From JBMOKT01 sp049323895 (GTDB taxonomy: Bacteria; Bacillota; Peptococcia; Peptococcales; BICA1-8), in the NCBI GenBank assembly GCA_049323895.1, contig JBMOKT010000026.1, forward strand, positions 178,405 through 242,404: a stretch of DNA of 64,000 nucleotides, given 5' to 3'. How positions within the stretch are numbered: the stretch's first letter is position 1; each line of letters starts with the position of its first letter. Under the pieces are notes generated by a model, which worked only from the letters and a program-made list of their open reading frames with translations, was not told the origin of the DNA and did no database searches. This document shows, one piece after another, positions 51,230 through 58,124 of this stretch. Both the position numbers and the translations under genes were made by a program.

Positions 51230-51929
51230 GGCTTGCACCCCTTTTCTCAAAGATTAGATGCAATTTTCCCGTATATTCGGCTTCGATGAGCTTTGTGGCC
51301 TGGGCTTCGGTGGCAACCAGGGTTACGGCTTTAGGTACGGGGTCACCGGAGGATGACTGGCCTTCCGCTTGTTGCTCCCGGACTTGAGCAGTGCTTTGTG
51401 TACGGGCATTTTCCACACTGTAAACCTCCAGTCCTTTCAGTTCGGGATACAGGATTACCTGTGGAGAGGCGCTTTGACCGTCGGATGTCTTAGTTATAAA
51501 CACGGCCACTGTCACGATATCACCGCTTTGCAAATGGGAGGAAAGCCCTGCAGCGATGCTTGGTACGCTGATGGTGATAAGGCGCTGATTGTTTTTGGCT
51601 ATATGGTCTAGCTTTTCATCGGCAAGATATTCGCCGAGCTTTTTTTGGGAAAAATAGTCCTCCTTGAAAATGTCGATCTGTGCGATTTTACCGACAATTT
51701 GGGACTTGTCGTTGATGACACCTTCCGGCAGGCCGAGTTTTCCAACCTCCATCTGTACAAGGTGTTTATCCTCTATCCTGGTTCCTGACGGGATGTCCTG
51801 CGTCGCCCGCAGAACCATGACGGTTGCGTCCTTATTCTCGTAAAACCTTGGCAGAAGCACAAAGGAAACGACTGCTGCCACAATGATGCAGAGGGCGCTT
51901 AGAAATATCCGGTTTTTCAATATCTTCAA
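51219..51929 (-). CDS. CpaB-like SAF domain pilus protein
   Basis: A 236-residue protein with an N-terminal membrane helix (about residues 9-27) and a SAF domain (about residues 38-100, MVLRATQDIPSGTRIEDKHL), typical of CpaB/RcpC, the periplasmic subunit that may bind carbohydrate. TTG 51929 is 10 bases after AGGAGG. First clear gene of the Tad block. Ends HER-stop within the next ribosome/start region. Confidence 0.85.
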   Translation of the reverse strand: MKILKNRIFLSALCIIVAAVVSFVLLPRFYENKDATVMVLRATQDIPSGTRIEDKHLVQMEVGKLGLPEGVINDKSQIVGKIAQIDIFKEDYFSQKKLGEYLADEKLDHIAKNNQRLITISVPSIAAGLSSHLQSGDIVTVAVFITKTSDGQSASPQVILYPELKGLEVYSVENARTQSTAQVREQQAEGQSSSGDPVPKAVTLVATEAQATKLIEAEYTGKLHLIFEKRGASHER

Positions 51930-51994
51930 ACTCTTTTTGCCTCCTTCCGTTGTGATGAATTAAAAAGCTCCCTATGTTTTCACAGAGAGCACCA

Positions 51995-52153
51995 TTACTG
52001 GCCGAAAAAGAAAAGAGAGTGGTTTTCCTGCTTTTCGTTTTTCCTCCTTGCAGCAGGCTCATTACTTTCCTCCCTTACTGTTTTGTGGCTGATATGGATT
52101 CGCCGGATCAGGGTACGGAAGGTTTTGGGTTTCTTTTGTGTTGTTTGTTTCAT
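51995..52153 (-). CDS. 52-residue basic hypothetical protein
   Basis: ATG 52153, 6 bases after AAAGGAG, encodes a 52-residue, very basic peptide (MKQTTQKKPKTFRTLIRRIH...) ending FFFGQ. Intact frame and good ribosome site support it, but there is no recognisable family. It is the first frame of the Tad operon after the terminator at 52.2 kb and could be a leader or small regulator. Confidence 0.45.
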   Translation of the reverse strand: MKQTTQKKPKTFRTLIRRIHISHKTVREESNEPAARRKNEKQENHSLFFFGQ

Positions 52154-52187
52154 AAAGGGCTCCTTTCTACATGAATTTCACGGTATT

Positions 52188-52225
52188 ACCAGCCGAAAGA
52201 CAGATATATTTCTTTTTCGGCTGGT
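52188..52225. terminator. Hairpin between ParB block and Tad block
   Basis: ACCAGCCGAAA and TTTCGGCTGGT form a perfect 11-bp stem with a loop of about 16 bases. On either strand the flank is AT-rich but lacks a long T-run. The downstream 52.23-52.33 kb holds G-tracts and no gene. Confidence 0.55.
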
Positions 52226-52329
52226 AAAATTTTAGGGGAGGGGTGTGGGGAGGGGGAAACCGCAAAGCCGCTGCGCGACACCTACAAGCAAAAGGACAGA
52301 CTACCCCCCTGGTGTAAAATATTTGCCTA

Positions 52330-52506
52330 CTAATCATCAGGTATGACACATTTTTCTTTGCTGCATTTTCCACTATGCTTGTCAAAGTATCGGCATTGCT
52401 TACAATCCTCATCCCTCACTGGTTTTGCAGAAAGCTCATGGTCATGCTTCGGTTTTTCCTGCATTATGCGCTCGTATGCGCGCAGCCGCCCTTCTGTAAA
52501 GTACAT
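52330..52506 (-). CDS. Small Cys-rich hypothetical protein
   Basis: A 58-residue protein. ATG 52506 lies 7 bases after AAAGGAGG. The C-terminal part has CKQCRYFDKHSGKCSKEKC, four Cys that could bind zinc or an iron-sulfur cluster, although the size would suit zinc. It lies downstream of parB in the same direction. Family not recognised. Confidence 0.6.
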   Translation of the reverse strand: MYFTEGRLRAYERIMQEKPKHDHELSAKPVRDEDCKQCRYFDKHSGKCSKEKCVIPDD

Positions 52507-52590
52507 GGAAGCACCTCCTTTCAAAAAGGGCATAAAAAAACGTCCTCATTCATGAGAACGAATTGCCATGTGTCACGATCATATTTTGTT

Positions 52591-53535
52591 TTACCGTTCC
52601 TGTTCCCGCTGCCGTTTCTTATACCAGCTTTCCAGCAGTTGGACAATCAAGTCCTCCTTTTGCTTCTCGGTAAAGTTCTTAGGGAAAAAGCGGTCGATGC
52701 GTTCACGCTGGATATTGAGTTTTTCTTTTTGATTGGGCTTTTCCTCGGTAAGAATGGAAAAGATGACATCTACACTTAGCCTGCCGTCCTGACTGAGCTT
52801 TTTCATCCTCTGCGCCTGTGCTAAAGACGGGGTGCAGTCCTCCGACTTCATGGTGTTATATAGTTCCTGCTGTTCCTTTTCGGCTAAGTAGGAAAGCTCC
52901 ACAGCCGGATTAAAAGCAATCTGCTTTTCGTCCACCATTTCAAGAAGCGATGGCATGAGTTCAGTGAGGCGAATATATCGTTGTATTTGATTTCTGCTTT
53001 CACCAACTTGCTCGCCTAAAATCTCAACGGAATACTTTCCCTTTAAATCCTGCCCAACTTGGGTAGAATTTTCTTTACTTGGCCTACCTGCCTGACGTTT
53101 CATGGCTTCCAGCTTCATCTTATATGCAAAGGCTTTTTCGCTCGCCAGTATGCTTTCCCGTTGTAGATTGCTGTCAACCATGATAATTGTGGCGGCATCG
53201 TCGTCTAATTCACGGACAATACAGGGCATTGTTTCCTTGCCTGCAAGCTCACTTGCTTTTTTGCGCCGGTGTCCGGCAACCATTTCATAGCCGCCATCCG
53301 GTTTCGGTCGCACAAGGCCGGGGACTAAAACACCGTACTGTTTTACGCTGTCGGCCATTTCCAGCATAGCTTCATCCGCTTTCACTTTAAAAGGGTGGTT
53401 GGGAAAATCGCTGATTTCCGAAAGAGGAATTTCCAGCACCTTTTCTCGTTGGCTATCTGCGCGGCTCTCCTCTGTGGAAAAAAGTTCATCTACTGAGGTA
53501 AGCTTGATGCTGTTTCGCACGTCGGTTTTCGCCAA
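52591..53535 (-). CDS. parB: ParB/Spo0J-type partition protein
   Basis: A 314-residue DNA-binding CTPase of partition systems. N-terminal ParB domain (about residues 35-130) with MVAGHRRKKASEL as the CTP/DNA motif region; helix-turn-helix near residues 170-200 (EILGEQVGESRNQIQRYIRL). Starts at TTG 53535, 9 bases after GGAGG, and overlaps parA by 50 bases. It would stabilise the element when circular. Ends in REQER-stop. No parS site was identified. Confidence 0.88.
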   Translation of the reverse strand: MAKTDVRNSIKLTSVDELFSTEESRADSQREKVLEIPLSEISDFPNHPFKVKADEAMLEMADSVKQYGVLVPGLVRPKPDGGYEMVAGHRRKKASELAGKETMPCIVRELDDDAATIIMVDSNLQRESILASEKAFAYKMKLEAMKRQAGRPSKENSTQVGQDLKGKYSVEILGEQVGESRNQIQRYIRLTELMPSLLEMVDEKQIAFNPAVELSYLAEKEQQELYNTMKSEDCTPSLAQAQRMKKLSQDGRLSVDVIFSILTEEKPNQKEKLNIQRERIDRFFPKNFTEKQKEDLIVQLLESWYKKRQREQER

Positions 53536-54310
53536 TGTCCTGCACCTCCTTTGTAAAGGCTTGATAGGCTTTGGCAGCTATTCCGTGCGGGTCAAACGCA
53601 TAAATGCTTTTTCCCTGCGCGCTTGTTTCAGCCGCCCGGATGGACAGGGGGATTTCCGTTTGAAATACGCGCAGCTTGTCGCCGTAGTCCCGCCGCAGGA
53701 TAAAGGAAATATCCTTTGCAAAGTTGGTGCGGTTATCCACCATTGTTAGTAGCACACCATCAATGGTAAGCCTGGGATTGATTTGCCTTCTCACACGGGC
53801 AATGGTTTGCAAAAGCTGTGTCATTCCTTTAGCGGGCAGATAATGAGCCTGAACTGGAATAATTACGCTGTTTGCAGTAGCAAGGGCATTGATGGTCATC
53901 ATACCAAGTGAGGGCATACAGTCGATCAACACATAATCATATTTGTCTTTAACCGTGTTGATATATGTGCGCAGTACCGTTTCCCGGCTCATAGTGTTGA
54001 CCAGTGATACCTCAATAGCAGACAGTTCAATATTTCCTGGCATGAGGTCAACGCCTTCCACATGGTGAAGAATTCCTTCGTCAATCTCATACGATTCCTC
54101 CATCATTGTCTTTGTAAGGATGGTAGCCAACGAAACGGGCAGATTGTCCGGCTCCTGGTAGCCCAATGAATCCGTCAGGTTGCCCTGGGCGTCGCCGTCC
54201 ACCAGCAGCACCTTATTACCTTGTTTAGCAAGGCCGATGCCCAGGTTGACTGCTGTCGTTGTTTTTCCGGTACCACCTTTTTGATTGGCTAAGGCGATTA
54301 CTTTTGACAC
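53486..54310 (-). CDS. parA: ParA/Soj-type partition ATPase
   Basis: A 274-residue deviant Walker ATPase (KGGTGKTTTAVNLG, residues 11-24; YVLIDCMPSLG Walker B near 125). It pairs with the overlapping parB gene. GTG 54310 follows AAAGGAGGAAATTCAA. A terminator-like hairpin precedes it. A second, truncated copy of its first 62 codons with the same leader lies at 56174-56363, on the other side of the crp-cupin-ferredoxin cargo. Confidence 0.92.
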   Translation of the reverse strand: MSKVIALANQKGGTGKTTTAVNLGIGLAKQGNKVLLVDGDAQGNLTDSLGYQEPDNLPVSLATILTKTMMEESYEIDEGILHHVEGVDLMPGNIELSAIEVSLVNTMSRETVLRTYINTVKDKYDYVLIDCMPSLGMMTINALATANSVIIPVQAHYLPAKGMTQLLQTIARVRRQINPRLTIDGVLLTMVDNRTNFAKDISFILRRDYGDKLRVFQTEIPLSIRAAETSAQGKSIYAFDPHGIAAKAYQAFTKEVQDIGENRRAKQHQAYLSR

Positions 54311-54335
54311 TTGAATTTCCTCCTTTCATATAAAA

Positions 54336-54373
54336 AAGCCGCTTGCTCTATCACTCAATAAAGCAAACGGCTT
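54336..54373 (-). terminator. Terminator-like hairpin in the parA leader
   Basis: AAGCCGTTTGCT-type arm pairs with AGCAAGCGGCTT (one mismatch) and is followed by TTTTTT just before the parA ribosome site on the same strand. It could end upstream transcription or attenuate parA. The same element precedes the truncated copy. Confidence 0.6.
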
Positions 54374-54467
54374 CTTTTACTAATTTTCATTTATATAAAG
54401 AGGTCATCGGATAAAAAGCCGACATTCTCTTAATCATTGCCCAGTCTTAAATTCGATTAGTGTCTAT

Positions 54468-55061
54468 TCAAGTAAAAACATCAATTCTCTTAAGCGTTAT
54501 AGTTTTGGCGTTGTATTCCAACAAGCCATCTCTTCTCATTTTATTCAGTTCCCTGCTCAAAGAAGTTCGTTGTATGCCCAATCTTTCAGCTAAGTCTTTT
54601 TTGTAGATATTCAGTTGAAGAATATTGCTTTTTTGAAGATAATACTCATATCTTAAAAAATCTATTATACGCTGCCGTATTGTCTTTAGCGAAATAGCAT
54701 CTATTTTATCTGTCAAGAGAAGTGTTCTATCAGAAATTACTGTCATTAAACCGATCATAAAGCGGAGGTTTGTTTGACTAAGTTCCAATATCAATTCCTT
54801 ATAGATATGGAGTATAACTGTGTTTGATTCAGAAACTACCGTCATAGGATAAGAGTTCCTGCTTGCGAATAAAAGATTTGCCCCTAAGATATCCCCACCT
54901 GAAAAGACGTTGATTTTTAATATATCCCCATCTTCATCAATTTTCTGAACAGATACCCGACCTTCCAATATGATATCCATTGTGTAACATATCTCATTTT
55001 GAATATGAATAATCTGTCCTTTATTATATTGATTTATCTTATATTTTGATGAGCTAAACAA
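54468..55061 (-). CDS. Crp/Fnr-family transcription activator, start unclear
   Basis: A cyclic-nucleotide-binding-fold regulator: cNMP-like beta roll (about residues 10-100 of this frame) and a C-terminal helix-turn-helix (KKDLAERLGIQRTSLSRELNKMRRDGLLEY). No FNR-type cluster of cysteines, so the signal is unknown. TTG 55061 lacks a ribosome site and removes the usual first helix. The frame continues upstream to 55139 (DAYIDAISSLNIFSNFSKDE), where only ATA and ATT occur after AAGGGTG. The divergent cupin-ferredoxin pair has a matching palindrome at -41.5 and is its likely target. Confidence 0.8.
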   Translation of the reverse strand: MFSSSKYKINQYNKGQIIHIQNEICYTMDIILEGRVSVQKIDEDGDILKINVFSGGDILGANLLFASRNSYPMTVVSESNTVILHIYKELILELSQTNLRFMIGLMTVISDRTLLLTDKIDAISLKTIRQRIIDFLRYEYYLQKSNILQLNIYKKDLAERLGIQRTSLSRELNKMRRDGLLEYNAKTITLKRIDVFT

Positions 55062-55157
55062 TCTGATTAGTTCATCTTTCGAAAAGTTGCTGAAAATATT
55101 AAGGCTTGATATAGCGTCTATATAAGCATCAAAAATTATTTAACTCACACCCTTATT

Positions 55158-55173
55158 AGTTACCATGGTAACT
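55158..55173 (+). promoter_or_regulatory. Perfect palindromic Crp/Fnr operator
   Basis: AGTTACCATGGTAACT is a perfect 16-bp palindrome between the divergent crp-type and cupin genes. Its centre (55165.5) lies 41.5 bases upstream of the start expected from the TATACT at 55195, the classic class II activator position. It could also repress the regulator gene. Confidence 0.75.
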
Positions 55174-55194
55174 TTTTTATATTGCGATTTAAAG

Positions 55195-55200
55195 TATACT
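55195..55200 (+). promoter_or_regulatory. -10 element of the cupin-ferredoxin operon
   Basis: TATACT with no good -35 box at normal distance, as expected for an activator-dependent promoter. The palindrome at 55158-55173 replaces the -35. Transcription would start near 55207. Confidence 0.55.
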
Positions 55201-55233
55201 ATAAGAAACTGTAAACGGAAAGGAGTTTTTATC

Positions 55234-55560
55234 ATGTTAGAAAAAATATATGGTTTTTCAACTGATGATACAAAGCATATTGAAAAATTAATTGATGATG
55301 ATCCGGTATTGATCAATCACATGATTCTGCCAAAAGGAGAGGGACTCCCTGAACACTATTCTAATTCAAATGTGTATATGGTCATCATCAGGGGAAAAAT
55401 GACCTTAAAGCTTAATGAGCAAGAACCGCTTTTATATACCTATGGTCAAATTATTAACATCCCTTATCACACAAAAATGAGTGTGTATAATTTTGATGAT
55501 GATGTTCTGGAATTTTTCGTGGTAAAATCCCCTAACCCCAAACACTACAAGGAGGGTTAA
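55234..55560 (+). CDS. Small cupin protein
   Basis: A 108-residue single-domain cupin. The core has LPKGEGLPEHYSNSNVYMVIIRGKM and YGQIINIPYHTKM, with one or two of the usual metal-binding His. ATG 55234 follows AAAGGAGTTTTTATC. The cupin could bind a small ligand or metal. It is directly followed by a membrane ferredoxin gene, sharing its operon and the Crp-type operator. The role with the ferredoxin is not known. Confidence 0.8.
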   Translation: MLEKIYGFSTDDTKHIEKLIDDDPVLINHMILPKGEGLPEHYSNSNVYMVIIRGKMTLKLNEQEPLLYTYGQIINIPYHTKMSVYNFDDDVLEFFVVKSPNPKHYKEG

Positions 55561-55562
55561 AT

Positions 55563-56186
55563 TTGAAAAGAAATTTACAGCGTATCATGCAAATAGCATT
55601 TCTTGCCCTTTTTATCATCTTGGTTGCGAAGGGCAAAGTACAATTATGGATGGGATTATTTCTTTTCGCTATTATTGCCTCATTTTTGTTAGGACGTGTT
55701 TATTGCGGCTGGATCTGCCCCATCAATACTGTAATGAAGGTTGTTACATGGATTAAAAAGAAACTACATATTAAAAATATTGAAGTTTCAGTTTTCCTGA
55801 CTAAACCATGGGTACGTTTTTTTACTTTAGGGCTATTTATTGCGATTTTCGTTTTTACAATGGTATCTGGTAAAAAGCTACCTGTTCTCCCTGCTTTATT
55901 TACCATAGGCATTATTTTTACTTTCTTTTTTCCAGAAGAACTATGGCACCGATACTTCTGCCCCTATGGGACGATTATGAGTTTTCCAGCATCAAAAGCA
56001 AGATATGCGATGTATATTGATCCAAATCTATGCAATAACTGCGGAATATGCAAGCGTGTTTGCCCAGCAAAAGCGGTTGAAAAACGTGCACATCATCATG
56101 AGATCCTTAAGGGCAATTGTCTTGTTTGCATGGAATGCTCTGTAAAATGCAAACAAAACGCCATAAGCTATAAAGGTAGCCAATAA
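55563..56186 (+). CDS. NapH-like polytopic membrane 4Fe-4S protein, chimeric 3' end
   Basis: A 207-residue membrane iron-sulfur protein with about four helices, cytoplasmic CxxxCP motifs (YCGWICPINT, YFCPYGTIM) and two [4Fe-4S] motifs (CNNCGICKRVCP and CLVCMECSVKC). This arrangement, like NapH/YccM/CcoG, moves electrons between quinone and soluble partners. TTG 55563 follows GGAGGGTTAAAT. The last codons (GSQ-stop) lie in sequence homologous to parA antisense, so the original C-terminus was replaced; both cluster motifs are intact. Confidence 0.85.
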   Translation: MKRNLQRIMQIAFLALFIILVAKGKVQLWMGLFLFAIIASFLLGRVYCGWICPINTVMKVVTWIKKKLHIKNIEVSVFLTKPWVRFFTLGLFIAIFVFTMVSGKKLPVLPALFTIGIIFTFFFPEELWHRYFCPYGTIMSFPASKARYAMYIDPNLCNNCGICKRVCPAKAVEKRAHHHEILKGNCLVCMECSVKCKQNAISYKGSQ

Positions 56187-56363
56187 AACGGGCAGATTGT
56201 CCGGCTCCTGATAGCCCAATGAATCAGTCAGGTTGCCCTGTGCGTCCGCGTCAATCAGCAGCACCTTATTACCCTGTGCCGCAAGGCCGATGCCGAGATT
56301 GACCGCCGTAGTTGTTTTCCCTGTGCCGCCTTTTTGATTAGCAAGGGCGATTACTTTTGACAC
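56174..56363 (-). pseudogene. Truncated second copy of parA (5' 62 codons)
   Basis: Minus strand MSKVIALANQKGGTGKTTTA and on to DNLPVLLAT matches the working parA through about residue 62, with substitutions (IDADAQG for VDGDAQG). It then breaks off where the ferredoxin gene ends. Its leader also matches. Given the divergence, the two parA copies come from related but distinct elements. Confidence 0.85.
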
Positions 56364-56388
56364 TTGAAATTCCTCCTTTCACGCAGAG

Positions 56389-56426
56389 AAGCCGCTTGCT
56401 CTATCGGTAAATAAAGCAAACGGCTT
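56389..56426 (-). terminator. Hairpin in leader of the truncated parA copy
   Basis: AAGCCGCTTGCT pairs with AGCAAACGGCTT (one mismatch), as in the other parA leader; the T-run is weaker here. It probably ends transcription from the two HTH genes upstream. Confidence 0.55.
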
Positions 56427-56507
56427 CCATATAATATAAATGAAAAGAGAACATAAGCCGAAAAGCTATGTCCTCTTGTTCATTCGATTTTAAGACCGAC
56501 CTCATCT

Positions 56508-57062
56508 TCATTGTTCCAACTCCAACTCACGGTTGAACAAATAGCTAATGACACTCTTTTTCTGAAGAAGGTATGCATTGCAGTATCTGATATACTTTAC
56601 CTTGCCGGACTTGCACCATGAAATTACTGTACTTGTTGAATGACCGGTGACTTGTTGTATCTGTTTACCGGTTAGCATATCCGGGTAATCTGCAAATTGT
56701 TGTTCAAGATATTGCATGTAATCTCTAACCTTATTTATACCCTTTAGCTTGTAATGATCTTTATAATAATCAGACCGCGGTTTGGCTTTATACTGCCTAA
56801 TTTCACTCGGCAAAAACGGGTTGTTATAATGATTCGGTAGATAGTATTTTTCAGGATTTTTGTCCCTATCTTCTAAAAAGAAAACAATATCTTTAATTGC
56901 AATTTTATATCTGCGTGTCTTTTTTCCAGAATCAATGCAAGGAATAACGCTATTCTCCAGATAATACCGCGCTGTATTTTTACTTATATGGCATATCCTA
57001 TAAAACTGATCTTTCGTTACATATTCTGGATACCTATTTAATAGAAAGCTATAGTCAGGCAT
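56508..57062 (-). CDS. Helix-turn-helix protein near the attachment site (second of pair)
   Basis: A 184-residue protein with two HTH-like regions: YVTKDQFYRICHISKNTARYYL at the N-terminus and MLTGKQIQQVTGHSTSTVIS near residue 130, followed by excisionase-like 'W..SGKVKYIR'. ATG 57062 overlaps the preceding gene's stop by 8 bases. Similar in layout to its neighbour. Position beside the inferred right attachment site suggests a recombination-directionality or regulatory role. Confidence 0.7.
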   Translation of the reverse strand: MPDYSFLLNRYPEYVTKDQFYRICHISKNTARYYLENSVIPCIDSGKKTRRYKIAIKDIVFFLEDRDKNPEKYYLPNHYNNPFLPSEIRQYKAKPRSDYYKDHYKLKGINKVRDYMQYLEQQFADYPDMLTGKQIQQVTGHSTSTVISWCKSGKVKYIRYCNAYLLQKKSVISYLFNRELELEQ

Positions 57063-57642
57063 TAAAAGCACCTCGCTTTGACATAAAAGTGTCAAAGAGC
57101 TGCTCATATTGTTCGGCTTGCTCTTTATGTACGGCTGATTTTCTTGTTATGCTTCGATAATACGGGCCGGTTAAAAAATCAAGGAATGACTCTTTCGTTA
57201 TAAGCGTTCCTTTACCTCGGTGGAATGATTGAAGTCGCTTGTTTTTATAACTCAAGGGTTTTAATTCATTACGCAGTATCCAATTGTTTACTGCTGATTT
57301 TGAATATCCGGTAAAAAGCATTACATCAGGAACCAGAAGCAGTTGAGGGAAGTCATGCAATTGTTTTTGATAATAACGGCGCAGACCCTCAATATACTCA
57401 TTTTCTATTTCACAAAAGCACATCTTTTCGTATTGATACAGCAAAATGTCAGCAATCTTTATCTTTTGTCTTCTACCTTCCGATGTGCTTACATATTCAA
57501 AAGGAATTATGCCTTTTTTCTGGATGGAGTAAGCCGTTGATTGGCAAATACCCAGGATGGCACACATTTCTTTTTGTGTGACATATTCAGGATAACGATC
57601 AATTACTGAAGAACAATATTCATCAAAATTCATTTGATTCAC
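57055..57642 (-). CDS. Helix-turn-helix protein near the attachment site (first of pair)
   Basis: A 195-residue protein with an N-terminal HTH (YVTQKEMCAILGICQSTAYS) and a second HTH-like region near residue 112 (FTGYSKSAVNNWILRNELK). It shares the YPEYVT start motif and architecture with the downstream gene, pointing to duplication. ATG 57642 begins 258 bases left of the tRNA fragment. A role as excisionase-type regulator is inferred. Confidence 0.7.
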   Translation of the reverse strand: MNQMNFDEYCSSVIDRYPEYVTQKEMCAILGICQSTAYSIQKKGIIPFEYVSTSEGRRQKIKIADILLYQYEKMCFCEIENEYIEGLRRYYQKQLHDFPQLLLVPDVMLFTGYSKSAVNNWILRNELKPLSYKNKRLQSFHRGKGTLITKESFLDFLTGPYYRSITRKSAVHKEQAEQYEQLFDTFMSKRGAFNA

Positions 57643-57712
57643 TCACACTTTCTTAAATTTGTCAACGGCAAGTGGTGAAAGCAAATCTTAGTGTTAAAAA
57701 TAATAGAGTTTT

Positions 57713-57734
57713 CGAGTTCTATCCGAGTTCTATC
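57713..57734. repeat. 11-bp tandem direct repeat near attachment site
   Basis: CGAGTTCTATC occurs twice without a gap. Tandem direct repeats 100-250 bases inside an attachment site often serve as integrase arm-type sites. Other parts of 57.64-57.90 kb hold a terminator but no gene. Confidence 0.5.
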
Positions 57735-57808
57735 CAAAACGGGTTCGGATGCAATTTTTTCGTTGATTTTTTGGAGTGCTCAACATTCCTTGCAGACACG
57801 AAAAAAAT

Positions 57809-57843
57809 CCCCGGAAATCCTGATTTTACAAGATTTTCGGGGG
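57809..57843. terminator. Terminator next to the attachment site
   Basis: CCCCGGAAATC and GATTTTCGGGG form an 11-bp stem (one mismatch) with a 12-base loop, flanked by A-run and TTTT. It could stop transcription into or out of the element. Confidence 0.6.
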
Positions 57844-57900
57844 CTTTTATCTACATGGATTTACTGCCAACTTCCACTAAATTCTCATTTCATCGTTGCA

Positions 57901-57956
57901 CTCGAAATCGTGTGAGGGTAACACCTCCGTGGGTTCGAATCCCACTCTCTCCGCCA
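57901..57956 (+). other. tRNA-Ser(CGA) 3' fragment, probable right attachment site (attR)
   Basis: From the anticodon loop CTCGAAA (anticodon CGA at 57903-57905) through the variable arm, TPsiC arm (GGGTTCGAATCCC) and CCA end, this is the 3' part of a serine tRNA. The 5' half (acceptor, D arm and 5' anticodon strand) is missing. Integrases that target tRNA genes recombine at the anticodon loop, leaving just such a 3' copy at one end. An intact tRNA-Ser should therefore lie to the left, outside the window. Confidence 0.8.
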
Positions 57957-58124
57957 TTTGATTTAAGGGTTTTACCGTTTAGGTGATACTCTTTTTTTTC
58001 AAGGAGGGTGCTATAAAAGACTGCGATACTTAATATTAACGTTAATGAAAAAGCAAACTTAATCTGGTCTATTGCTGATAAGCTTACAGGGGCATATAAA
58101 CCTCATGAATATGGAGAGGTTATT

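Larger units (their letters stand above)
56174..56430. repeat. Direct repeat of the parA 5' region (other copy about 54120-54380)
   Basis: This region, covering the parA 5' end, its ribosome site and the terminator-like hairpin, is similar (by eye about 85%) to 54120-54380 in the same orientation. The crp-cupin-ferredoxin cargo of about 1.8 kb lies between the copies. Confidence 0.8.

Noticed and set aside
57901..57956. Functional tRNA-Ser gene
   Set aside because: The acceptor 5' strand, D arm and 5' half of the anticodon stem are absent, so it cannot fold as a tRNA.
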